This document shows positions 7,702-16,513 of a stretch of DNA of 64,000 nt, one piece after another (the first letter of the stretch is position 1; each line of letters begins with the position of its first letter). Source of the stretch: Citrobacter freundii (lineage in GTDB: Bacteria > Pseudomonadota > Gammaproteobacteria > Enterobacterales > Enterobacteriaceae); NCBI RefSeq assembly GCF_029717145.1, contig NZ_CP099222.1, positions 558,001 through 622,000 on the forward strand, given 5' to 3'. Position numbers and translations under genes: made by a program. Below the pieces are notes generated by a model. It worked only from the letters and a program-made list of their open reading frames with translations, had not been told where the DNA came from and ran no database searches.

Positions 7702-8514
7702 CTAGACACTTCCGAGCCGTTGATAATACTGGTTTTCATATTCTGTCGGTGACATCTGATTGCTCGAACCATGCCGACGCTTACTGTTATAAAACATTTC
7801 GATGTAATCAAAAATATCGCTGCGGGCTTCTTCCCGCGTTCCGTAGATCTTTTTCTTTATCCGTTCGCGTTTCAGCAACTGGAAAAAGCTTTCTGCAACC
7901 GCATTATCGTGACAGTTACCGCGACGGCTCATGCTCCCCTCCAGGCCGTGTGATTTCAGGAACGACTGCCACTCATGGCTTGTGTACTGACTGCCCTGGT
8001 CCGAATGAACCAGTACCTGTTTTTGGGGATTACGCCGCCATACAGCCATCAGCAGTGCGTTCAGGACAATGTCCTTTGTCATCCGGGATTGCATTGACCA
8101 GCCGATAATTTTGCGTGAGAACAGATCAACAACCACAGCAAGATACAGCCAGCCTTCGTGGGTCCTGATGTAGGTTATGTCCGTTACCCAACGCTTATCC
8201 GGAGCATCCGGATTGAACTGTCGCTGGAGCCTGTTGGGCGATACGATACTGGCCTCGCCTTTGCGTGCCCGCGGGCTCCGGTACCCGACCTGAGCCTTTA
8301 TCCCGGCACGATTCATCAGTCGCCAGACTCTGTTCACTCCGCACTGTTGACCGCTATCCCGCAAGTCCAGATGGATCTTGCGATAACCATAAACGCAACC
8401 GGACTCCAGCCAGAACTGTTTGATCTGTCCCGTCAGTCTCAGATCTACCTGGTGGCGCTGAGAATACGGTTGCTTAAACCAGGCGTAAAAGCCACTGGGA
8501 TGAACATCCAGCAC
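7702..8514 (-). CDS. IS3-family transposase OrfB (DDE domain)
   Basis: 270 residues from the first in-frame GTG; the frame runs further upstream to the -1 frameshift site, as in other IS3 elements. The DDE triad is visible: Asp in WVTDITYIR, Asp in LVHSDQGSQY and Glu in NAVAESFFQLLK. An HTH_21-like region precedes it (CVYGYRKIHLDLR). The reading frame is intact, but the OrfAB fusion cannot be made because IS30 sits between the frames. Confidence 0.88.
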   Translation of the reverse strand: MLDVHPSGFYAWFKQPYSQRHQVDLRLTGQIKQFWLESGCVYGYRKIHLDLRDSGQQCGVNRVWRLMNRAGIKAQVGYRSPRARKGEASIVSPNRLQRQFNPDAPDKRWVTDITYIRTHEGWLYLAVVVDLFSRKIIGWSMQSRMTKDIVLNALLMAVWRRNPQKQVLVHSDQGSQYTSHEWQSFLKSHGLEGSMSRRGNCHDNAVAESFFQLLKRERIKKKIYGTREEARSDIFDYIEMFYNSKRRHGSSNQMSPTEYENQYYQRLGSV

Positions 8515-8600
8515 CCTGCAGAGCAGACGAACAGGCCAGCAACGGGAGTTGTCACGAATAAAGGCGTACCTCAGTCGGACAGCTTTGCGAAGTACGCCGC

Positions 8601-9821
8601 TGTAGATTCAATTGGTCAACGCAACAGTTATGTGAAAACATGGGGTTGCGGAGGTTTTTTGAATGAGACGAACATTTACAGCAGAGGAAAAAGCCTCTGT
8701 TTTTGAACTATGGAAGAACGGAACAGGCTTCAGTGAAATAGCGAATATCCTGGGTTCAAAACCCGGAACGATCTTCACTATGTTAAGGGATACTGGCGGC
8801 ATAAAACCCCATGAGCGTAAGCGGGCTGTAGCTCACCTGACACTGTCTGAGCGCGAGGAGATACGAGCTGGTTTGTCAGCCAAAATGAGCATTCGTGCGA
8901 TAGCTACTGCGCTGAATCGCAGTCCTTCGACGATCTCACGTGAAGTTCAGCGTAATCGGGGCAGACGCTATTACAAAGCTGTTGATGCTAATAACCGAGC
9001 CAACAGAATGGCGAAAAGGCCAAAACCGTGCTTACTGGATCAAAATTTACCATTGCGAAAGCTTGTTCTGGAAAAGCTGGAGATGAAATGGTCTCCAGAG
9101 CAAATATCAGGATGGTTAAGGCGAACAAAACCACGTCAAAAAACGCTGCGAATATCACCTGAGACAATTTATAAAACGCTGTACTTTCGTAGCCGTGAAG
9201 CGCTACACCACCTGAATATACAGCATCTGCGACGGTCGCATAGCCTTCGCCATGGCAGGCGTCATACCCGCAAAGGCGAAAGAGGTACGATTAACATAGT
9301 GAACGGAACACCAATTCACGAACGTTCCCGAAATATCGATAACAGACGCTCTCTGGGGCATTGGGAGGGCGATTTAGTCTCAGGTACAAAAAACTCTCAT
9401 ATAGCCACACTTGTAGACCGAAAATCACGTTATACGATCATCCTTAGACTCAGGGGCAAAGATTCTGTCTCAGTAAATCAGGCTCTTACCGACAAATTCC
9501 TGAGTTTACCGTCAGAACTCAGAAAATCACTGACATGGGACAGAGGAATGGAACTGGCCAGACATCTAGAATTTACTGTCAGCACCGGCGTTAAAGTTTA
9601 CTTCTGCGATCCTCAGAGTCCTTGGCAGCGGGGAACAAATGAGAACACAAATGGGCTAATTCGGCAGTACTTTCCTAAAAAGACATGTCTTGCCCAATAT
9701 ACTCAACATGAACTAGATCTGGTTGCTGCTCAGCTAAACAACAGACCGAGAAAGACACTGAAGTTCAAAACACCGAAAGAGATAATTGAAAGGGGTGTTG
9801 CATTGACAGATTGAATCTACA
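8601..9821 (+). mobile_element. IS30: IS30 (complete, 1221 bp)
   Basis: The left end TGTAGATTCAATTGGTCAAC (8601) and its inverted partner ending TTGAATCTACA at 9821 are IS30 termini. The length is exactly 1221 bp, and a 2-bp duplication GC flanks it (8599-8600, 9822-9823), as IS30 makes. It interrupts orfA of the IS3 element just after its slippery A run. It appears intact and potentially active. Confidence 0.96.
8663..9814 (+). CDS. IS30 transposase
   Basis: 383 residues, the normal IS30 length. The N-terminal region has two helix-turn-helix segments (FSEIANILGSKPGTI and IRAIATALNRSPSTISRE). The DDE domain follows: Asp in GHWEGDLVSG, Asp in LTWDRGMELA and Glu in GTNENTNGLIRQ. It recognises the 26-bp ends and cuts hot-spot targets. 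No frameshift or stop is seen. Confidence 0.96.
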   Translation: MRRTFTAEEKASVFELWKNGTGFSEIANILGSKPGTIFTMLRDTGGIKPHERKRAVAHLTLSEREEIRAGLSAKMSIRAIATALNRSPSTISREVQRNRGRRYYKAVDANNRANRMAKRPKPCLLDQNLPLRKLVLEKLEMKWSPEQISGWLRRTKPRQKTLRISPETIYKTLYFRSREALHHLNIQHLRRSHSLRHGRRHTRKGERGTINIVNGTPIHERSRNIDNRRSLGHWEGDLVSGTKNSHIATLVDRKSRYTIILRLRGKDSVSVNQALTDKFLSLPSELRKSLTWDRGMELARHLEFTVSTGVKVYFCDPQSPWQRGTNENTNGLIRQYFPKKTCLAQYTQHELDLVAAQLNNRPRKTLKFKTPKEIIERGVALTD

Positions 9822-10072
9822 GCGGCTTTTTTTAATATGTCCCGTTCGTCAGTAACCCGCTTCAACTCCTTCTGGAGTCGGCGGATCTCGGCCTGAGCAT
9901 CTGACTGTTCTTTATTAGTGGATGAGTCCGGACCGTACTTCTTTATCCAGGCGTAAAGGCTGTGGGTGGTGATATCTAGACGTGTTGCAACGCTGGAAAC
10001 AGAATGACCGCGATCAATAACCTGTTTGACTGCTTCAATTTTAAACTCTTCGGGATAACGTTTACCGCTCAT
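9822..10072 (-). pseudogene. IS3-family OrfA, split by IS30
   Basis: The ATG at 10072 is preceded by GAGAGG. The product begins MSGKRYPEEFKIEAVKQV with an HTH_Tnp_1 (SVSSVATRLDITTHSLYAWI) and a leucine-zipper-like helix. The frame reads through DERDILKKA into IS30; its last codons and stop lie at 8571-8598. Joined, the gene is 279 bp (92 residues), so OrfA was intact before the IS30 insertion. Confidence 0.88.
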
Positions 10073-10202
10073 GGGCACCTCTCTTTAAGTCATCTTAAAT
10101 GACTCCGAGGTGTCTGTTAAACCCGTGGCGATTCAACTTTCGCTTCTGAAGAAACCTTCTGACCACACTCTCTGCAAGACCTCATTGTCATGATACAAGT
10201 CC

Positions 10203-10448
10203 TTAATCATTAACTTCGACGGTATACCGCCCGCCTTTGTCCTTAATTACATACTGATAGACTTCATCGCAGAACACAGTGACTGAGCCACCAAAAGCCG
10301 CAGGGAAGACACCATTCACTTTGTCACATTGATAACCAGCATCACGAACAACAGCCTGACTTTCTGATTTCAGTTCAGGCGAGCCATCTTCCGCCAGTAC
10401 ACCATTGCATATACCAAGCCCCAGAAATATCGCAAAAATCTTCTTCAA
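10203..10448 (-). CDS. Small secreted protein, unknown
   Basis: 81 residues with a signal peptide (MKKIFAIFLGLGICNGVLA) and two cysteines in the mature part (YQCDKV, VFCDEV) that could form a disulfide. The start is TTG at 10448, fixed by AAGGAG (10455-10460) at good spacing; no ATG fits. First gene of an operon with the interrupted zinc-ribbon gene. I do not recognise a functional family; it is probably periplasmic. Confidence 0.75.
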   Translation of the reverse strand: MKKIFAIFLGLGICNGVLAEDGSPELKSESQAVVRDAGYQCDKVNGVFPAAFGGSVTVFCDEVYQYVIKDKGGRYTVEVND

Positions 10449-10637
10449 AACAGTCTCCTTAGCTGGAAAGAGTTAGTACACCATGGGCAAATACATGGAT
10501 GCATGTTAATTACTTTAATCGATCGAAATTATAAAATCGATCGGTAAAATTGATCATTGTGGTTACTATAATCATCTGAACGAGAGAAGGCTACTAAGTA
10601 GCCATGATTGGTGAGCAACGGCATTGAGGGGTTAAAG

Positions 10638-10847
10638 ATGAAAGGTACAGTATTGATATTATGCGGTTTGTTGTTACCGTTTAGCGCTAATGCGGGTCGA
10701 ATAACGATGAGCAACCCGGAACAGTCAATTACGAAGAGTGGTCGCACTTTGTGCGTCTACTCCAATAGCATTTACACGTTTACCTACGTCACGAAATCGA
10801 AACATTGCCCGTACAGCAAAAGCTTCGACACGACTGATAGCGAGTAA
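10638..10847 (+). CDS. Small secreted Cys protein, unknown; possibly frameshifted
   Basis: 69 residues from ATG 10638 (GAGGGG upstream). The signal peptide MKGTVLILCGLLLPFSANA is followed by a short mature part with two cysteines (TLCVYSN, KHCPYSK). Just after its stop another frame reads KFQGYRCDTKWDTVCDT and on to 10935, rich in Cys and Arg. A one-base change at the GAGTAAA stop would fuse them into a protein of about 100 residues. Either the short form is complete or the gene is frameshifted. Function unknown. Confidence 0.6.
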   Translation: MKGTVLILCGLLLPFSANAGRITMSNPEQSITKSGRTLCVYSNSIYTFTYVTKSKHCPYSKSFDTTDSE

Positions 10848-10863
10848 ATTTCAGGGCTATCGT

Positions 10864-10899
10864 TGTGATACAAAGTGGGATACAGTCTGTGATACAAGA
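10864..10899 (+). repeat. Three 12-bp direct repeats next to the islet's right end
   Basis: Units TGTGATACAAAG, TGGGATACAGTC and TGTGATACAAGA are contiguous, with GATACA at 10867, 10879 and 10891. They lie about 47 bp from the attachment-site core. They could be integrase arm or excision-factor sites, or a coding repeat (CDTK-WDTV-CDTR) of the possible frameshifted gene. Confidence 0.5.
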
Positions 10900-10945
10900 C
10901 AACGCAAACGCTACAGATGCCTGACGTATGGTTGATTTTTCCTGA

Positions 10946-11072
10946 CTTATCGGTCAGCTTCACTCTTTATAAAACCCCGCTTCGGCGGGGTTTTTGCTTT
11001 ACGGCAGGCAACAAGATGAATGACTGTCCACGACGCTATGCTCAAAAGAACGCGGCTTATCGGTCAGCGTCA
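10946..11072 (+). repeat. rnpB 3'-end repeat; probable attR of the islet
   Basis: CTTATCGGTCAG occurs at 10946-10957 and 11056-11067, 110 bp apart. The unit includes the terminator hairpin and a segment AAGATGAATGACTGTCCACG (from 11012) that I recognise from the 3' end of M1 RNA. The E. coli rnpB gene is followed by 113-bp tandem copies of this unit. The first copy is the likely islet boundary; the left copy should be the 3' end of rnpB outside the window. Confidence 0.75.
10971..10997 (+). terminator. rnpB-type terminator, displaced to the islet's right side
   Basis: AACCCCGC (10973-10980), loop TTCG, GCGGGGTT (10985-10992), then a T run. This is the hairpin normally found just after the rnpB repeat unit. 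Confidence 0.85.
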
Positions 11073-11152
11073 ACTATTAAGGAAATCCTCGTCAGAAATG
11101 GTGGGGGTTTTTGCTTTTATGGCGTGTTTTTTATGCCTACTGGTCCCGATTT

Positions 11153-11202
11153 TTTTGTAGGCCGGATAAGGTGCTTGCACCGCCATCCGGCAAATTTGCG
11201 GT
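11153..11202. repeat. REP element
   Basis: GTAGGCCGGATAAGGTGC followed by the inverted CGCCATCCGGCAA: a typical enterobacterial REP/PU palindrome. Confidence 0.8.
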
Positions 11203-11864
11203 AAATCTCATTTTTATTTTCCCGTTATTTATTCGAAAACGTCTTTTTCAGCGGCAAAGGGGTTGCTGAAAATTTCCAGTTTTGTGACAGCTAACACAAA
11301 ACGCTTATCGATACGTTTCGCTATAGAAAAAACACACGCAATCGATCGAAATCACAAAATTACTTGCTGTGAAAATACCAAAAACCAGCGTTAATTTATT
11401 GTTGCATTTGATAATTTATTGTTTGTTTTGTTTTGAATAATGATAAACGCAATGTTTCTTTACAAACAAATAAGGCAAAATAGTGTGATGCATGGCGTTA
11501 TTTAACCACGATAATAATTAAATTATAATTTTATTTGATAAATTGCTCATTAAATTTAAACGTTATCCCGACCGATAATTACTCTGTAATTGCTTGAATT
11601 ATCATCTTTCAACCGTCGGTTAAATAACCGTTAACGTGCATGTGTTATCGCCATAAATTTTCGTTATCCCCCCATCTTTTTTTGATTAAAGTCAGGTTAA
11701 AGTGAGATCGTTTTTCTTCATTACATTGATAAATAACGATTTTATTGGTTTATAATAATCTTACAAAATGTAAGTGAAGGGGATTTGTGAGTGGTCGCAC
11801 ATATCCGTGAACGTTTAATTTGGTACACTTCCTGCCGTCAACAAAGTAATTAGAACAGGCCGAT
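11203..11864. other. Long AT-rich tdc control region; no tdcR seen
   Basis: No open frame of gene size on either strand. E. coli carries tdcR, yhaB and yhaC around here; none is recognisable. The region ends with the CRP site and promoter of tdcA. AT-rich tracts and TTGATAA motifs could be IHF or H-NS sites, which I cannot settle by eye. Confidence 0.6.
11786..11801 (+). promoter_or_regulatory. CRP site of the tdc promoter
   Basis: TGTGA-GTGGTC-GCACA matches TGTGA-N6-TCACA with one mismatch. Its centre is about 33 bp upstream of the -10 TACACT (11824-11829), i.e. near -42. This is the class II position known for E. coli tdcA, so activation under anaerobic, energy-poor conditions is expected. 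Confidence 0.85.
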
Positions 11865-12803
11865 ATGAATACTATTTCTCTCCCTAAAACACAGCACTTA
11901 GTGGTCTTTCAGGAAGTCATTAGAAGTGGTTCTATCGGCTCAGCTGCAAAAGAATTAGGTTTAACTCAACCCGCAGTAAGCAAAATCATTAATGATGTTG
12001 AGGCTTATTTTGGTATTGAGTTGGTGGTGCGTAAAAATACAGGCGTCACATTGACCCAAGCCGGTCAGGTGATGCTCTCATGGTCTGAATCTATTACCCG
12101 TGAAATGAAAAACATGGTTGATGAGATGAATAGCATGACGAGCAATGCGGTTGTTGATGTGTCGTTCGGTTTCCCCTCACTGATCGCCTTTACCATCATG
12201 TCCGGCATGATTAAGAAGTTTAAAGAGGTGTTCCCGAACGCGCAGGTTTCCATGTATGAAGCCCAGCTTTCCTCTTTCTTACCAGCGGTTCGTGATGGGC
12301 GTCTGGACTTTGCAATCGGCACGTTAAGCGATGAGATGAAATTGCACGACCTGCATGTGGAGCCGCTGTTCGAGTCAGAGTTTGTTCTGGTTGCCAGTAA
12401 GTCCCGAACACGCACCGGCATCACTACGCTGAGCGCATTGCAAAATGAACAGTGGGTGTTGCCGCAAACGAATATGGGTTACTACAGCGAGCTTCTTACT
12501 ACGTTACAAAAAAATGGCATCAGCAGTGAAAACATCGTTAAAACAGACTCGGTCGTCACAATTTATAATCTTGTTCTCAATGCTGATTTCTTAACAGTAA
12601 TTCCCTGCGATATGACCACTCCATTTGGTTCAAACCAGTTTATTACTATTCCGGTAGAAGAGGCCTTACCGGTCGCGCGTTACGCCGCCGTCTGGTCTAA
12701 AAATTATCGAATTAAAAAAGCAGCATCAATTTTGGTGGAATTAGCCAAAGAATATTCATCATATAATTGCCAGCGACGAAAGCAATTAATTGAAGTTGAT
12801 TAA
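11865..12803 (+). CDS. tdcA: LysR-type activator of the tdc operon
   Basis: 312 residues. The N-terminal winged helix-turn-helix (about 20-45: GSIGSAAKELGLTQPAVSKI) is followed by a LysR substrate-binding domain. It is the first gene of tdcABCDEFG and activates its own operon in E. coli. The reading frame and length match the E. coli protein. The ribosome site is weak (AGGC). A 98-bp gap separates it from tdcB. Confidence 0.96.
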   Translation: MNTISLPKTQHLVVFQEVIRSGSIGSAAKELGLTQPAVSKIINDVEAYFGIELVVRKNTGVTLTQAGQVMLSWSESITREMKNMVDEMNSMTSNAVVDVSFGFPSLIAFTIMSGMIKKFKEVFPNAQVSMYEAQLSSFLPAVRDGRLDFAIGTLSDEMKLHDLHVEPLFESEFVLVASKSRTRTGITTLSALQNEQWVLPQTNMGYYSELLTTLQKNGISSENIVKTDSVVTIYNLVLNADFLTVIPCDMTTPFGSNQFITIPVEEALPVARYAAVWSKNYRIKKAASILVELAKEYSSYNCQRRKQLIEVD

Positions 12804-12901
12804 AGATTAAACTCGATTTAATACGGAATTAATGCCATCGGTCTATATCAGACGTTGGTCACGGCTATCTATTTACTTTAATACCCAGGTAAGAGGTTCT
12901 A

Positions 12902-13891
12902 ATGCACATTACATACGATCTCCCAGTTGCAATTGAAGATATCCTCGAAGCGAAAAAAAGACTGGCGGGGAAAATTTATAAAACGGGAATGCCTCGCTCT
13001 AACTATTTTAGTGAACGTTGCAAAGGGGAAATTTTCCTTAAGTTTGAGAACATGCAGCGTACTGGTTCATTTAAAATTCGCGGCGCCTTTAACAAGCTCA
13101 GTTCTTTAACTGAAGCGGAAAGATGTAAAGGCGTGGTGGCCTGCTCTGCAGGTAACCATGCGCAAGGGGTTTCCCTCTCTTGTGCGATGCTCGGTATTGA
13201 CGGCAAAGTGGTGATGCCAAAAGGCGCACCGAAGTCTAAAGTGGCTGCTACCTGCGACTACTCCGCAGAAGTTGTGCTGCACGGTGACAACTTCAACGAC
13301 ACGATCGCTAAAGTGAGTGAGATTGTTGAAACTGAAGGCCGCATCTTTATTCCGCCTTATGATGATCCGAAAGTGATTGCCGGCCAGGGGACTATCGGTC
13401 TGGAAATTCTGGAAGATCTGTATGATGTCGATAACGTGATTGTGCCAATTGGTGGCGGCGGACTGATTGCCGGTATTGCGATAGCCATTAAATCTATCAA
13501 CCCGACCATTAAAATTATTGGCGTACAGTCTGAAAACGTTCACGGCATGGCGGCTTCTTTCCACGCTGGAGAAATAACCACGCACCGAACGACCGGCACC
13601 CTGGCGGATGGTTGTGACGTCTCCCGCCCGGGTACTTTGACCTATGAAATCGTTCGTGAGTTAGTGGATGACATTGTCCTGGTCAGCGAAGATGAAATTC
13701 GCAACAGTATGGTGGCATTAATTCAGCGAAATAAAGTTGTGACAGAAGGCGCTGGCGCGCTGGCCTGTGCTGCATTATTAAGCGGGAAATTAGATAGCTA
13801 TATCCAGAATAGAAAAACAGTCAGCATTATTTCTGGCGGTAATATCGACCTTTCTCGTGTATCCCAAATTACTGGTTTAGTTGACGCTTAA
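12902..13891 (+). CDS. tdcB: Catabolic threonine/serine dehydratase
   Basis: 329 residues; a fold-type II PLP enzyme that deaminates L-threonine to 2-oxobutyrate and ammonia. The Schiff-base lysine is Lys58 in GSFKIRGAF and the phosphate-binding loop is GGGG at 184-187. There is no C-terminal ACT-like regulatory domain, which separates it from biosynthetic IlvA; AMP activation is known for the family. AAGAGG precedes the ATG. It feeds TdcE and TdcD. Confidence 0.97.
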   Translation: MHITYDLPVAIEDILEAKKRLAGKIYKTGMPRSNYFSERCKGEIFLKFENMQRTGSFKIRGAFNKLSSLTEAERCKGVVACSAGNHAQGVSLSCAMLGIDGKVVMPKGAPKSKVAATCDYSAEVVLHGDNFNDTIAKVSEIVETEGRIFIPPYDDPKVIAGQGTIGLEILEDLYDVDNVIVPIGGGGLIAGIAIAIKSINPTIKIIGVQSENVHGMAASFHAGEITTHRTTGTLADGCDVSRPGTLTYEIVRELVDDIVLVSEDEIRNSMVALIQRNKVVTEGAGALACAALLSGKLDSYIQNRKTVSIISGGNIDLSRVSQITGLVDA

Positions 13892-13910
13892 TATATTTCG
13901 TTGAGGATAG

Positions 13911-15245
<1,335 letters not shown>

Positions 15246-15276
15246 TCCTTAAGCTCAGGATGAGCGGAGTAGTGAA

Positions 15277-16485
15277 ATGAATGAGTTTCCGGTAGTACTG
15301 GTTATTAATTGCGGTTCATCTTCCATTAAATTCTCAGTGCTGGATGCAGCCAACTGTGATGTTTTAATGGCGGGAATTGCAGACGGTATTAACTCTGAAA
15401 ATGCGTTCATAGCAATTAATGGTGGGGAGCCGGCTAAGCTGGCTCACCACAGCTACGAAGACGCATTAAAGGCTATTGCCGCTGAACTGGAACAACGTAA
15501 TTTAATGGACAGCGTGGCCTTAATTGGCCACCGCATTGCCCACGGCGGAAGTATCTTTACGGAATCAGCGATAATTACAGATGACGTTATCGACAATATT
15601 CGTCGGGTATCTCCTTTAGCACCATTACATAATTATGCGAACCTGAGCGGGATTGAATCCGCACAGCATCTTTTTCCGGGTGTACAGCAGGTGGCGGTAT
15701 TTGATACCAGCTTCCACCAGACGATGGCACCTGAAGCCTATCTGTACGGTTTACCGTGGAAATATTACGAGGAGCTGGGTGTTCGTCGTTATGGCTTCCA
15801 CGGCACGTCGCACCGCTATGTTTCTCAGCGAGCGCACGAGCTTCTCGACCTCCAGGATGATGATTCTGGCCTGGTTGTCGCGCACCTGGGTAACGGCGCG
15901 TCTATCTGTGCGGTCCGTAACGGACAAAGCGTGGATACCTCAATGGGTATGACGCCGCTGGAAGGACTGATGATGGGCACGCGTAGCGGTGATGTGGACT
16001 TTGGCGCAATGGCGTGGATCGCCAGTGAAACCAATCAGACGCTGAGCGACCTTGAGCGTGTCGTCAATAAAGAGTCTGGCCTGCTGGGTATTTCCGGTTT
16101 GTCCTCTGACTTACGTACGCTGGAAAAAGCCTGGCACGAAGGACACGAGCGTGCGCAGCTGGCGATTAAAACCTTTGTGCATCGTATTGCACGCCATATC
16201 GCCGGACATGCTGCATCGTTACATCGTCTTGATGGGATTATTTTCACCGGCGGCATTGGTGAAAACTCAGTCTTAATTCGCCGTCTGGTGATTGAACATC
16301 TGGCCGTATTAGGTGTGAATATCGACAGCGAAATGAATAGTCTGCCAAATTCTCATGGCGAGAGAATTATCTCTGCTAATGATGCTCGAGTTATTTGTGC
16401 AGTTATTCCGACGAATGAAGAGAAAATGATTGCTCGTGATGCCATTCATTTAGGCAGAATTAACACACCAGTAGAATTTGCATAA
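15277..16485 (+). CDS. tdcD: Propionate/acetate kinase
   Basis: 402 residues of the acetokinase family (ASKHA fold): [13 protein letters not shown] at 11-23, [10 protein letters not shown], and the nucleotide-binding segment FTGGIGENS. It makes ATP and propionate from propionyl phosphate, the energy-yielding end of the pathway. GGAG precedes the ATG; it lies 31 bp after tdcC. Confidence 0.96.
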   Translation: MNEFPVVLVINCGSSSIKFSVLDAANCDVLMAGIADGINSENAFIAINGGEPAKLAHHSYEDALKAIAAELEQRNLMDSVALIGHRIAHGGSIFTESAIITDDVIDNIRRVSPLAPLHNYANLSGIESAQHLFPGVQQVAVFDTSFHQTMAPEAYLYGLPWKYYEELGVRRYGFHGTSHRYVSQRAHELLDLQDDDSGLVVAHLGNGASICAVRNGQSVDTSMGMTPLEGLMMGTRSGDVDFGAMAWIASETNQTLSDLERVVNKESGLLGISGLSSDLRTLEKAWHEGHERAQLAIKTFVHRIARHIAGHAASLHRLDGIIFTGGIGENSVLIRRLVIEHLAVLGVNIDSEMNSLPNSHGERIISANDARVICAVIPTNEEKMIARDAIHLGRINTPVEFA

Positions 16486-16513
16486 TTAATTTTCTGTAGA
16501 GAGATTATTTTTC

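Larger units (their letters stand above)
7684..10135 (-). mobile_element. IS3-family element carrying a nested IS30
   Basis: Terminal inverted repeats begin TGAATCGCCACGG at 7684 and, as its reverse complement, end at 10135. A 3-bp target duplication ACT flanks it (7681-7683 and 10136-10138). Without the IS30 the element is about 1229 bp, normal for IS3. It has orfA and orfB with an A-run frameshift site. The subgroup name is uncertain. Confidence 0.9.
7101..10191 (-). pseudogene. Zinc-ribbon membrane protein gene interrupted by an IS3-family element
   Basis: Removing the insertion 7684-10135 and one copy of the ACT duplication gives an intact 636-bp frame (211 residues) from the ATG at 10191 (AAGGA upstream) to the stop at 7101. 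The product starts with a C4 zinc ribbon (CRECG and CPGCG), then one membrane segment (about residues 37-52, FIFLGIIAMAIY) and a Ser/Asn-rich linker. It ends in an extracytoplasmic domain with paired cysteines (SQVCKAA, FDCKL). It starts 11 nt after the stop of the small secreted protein at 10203-10448, so the two form an operon. Function unknown. Confidence 0.85.
1..10957. mobile_element. Flagellin-carrying genomic islet (flk-like), integrated at rnpB 3' end
   Basis: The stretch from the left edge to the rnpB-like repeat at 10946 carries an integrase, a Fur-like regulator, an HUH-type protein, a serine recombinase, a second flagellin gene, a FljA-type repressor, small secreted proteins and three IS elements. 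Its AT-rich codon use contrasts with the GC-richer tdc genes. The gene set (integrase, flagellin, FliC repressor) and location (rnpB side of tdc) match what is known of the E. coli flk islet. The left attachment site should lie just outside the window. Boundaries are inferred. Confidence 0.75.

Noticed and set aside
10529..10747. Minus-strand frame of 72 codons
   Set aside because: Overlaps the better-supported secreted gene on the plus strand and lacks a ribosome site.
10917..11204. 95-codon plus-strand frame over the rnpB repeat and REP
   Set aside because: It runs through a terminator, a structural-RNA repeat and a REP element, so coding is implausible.
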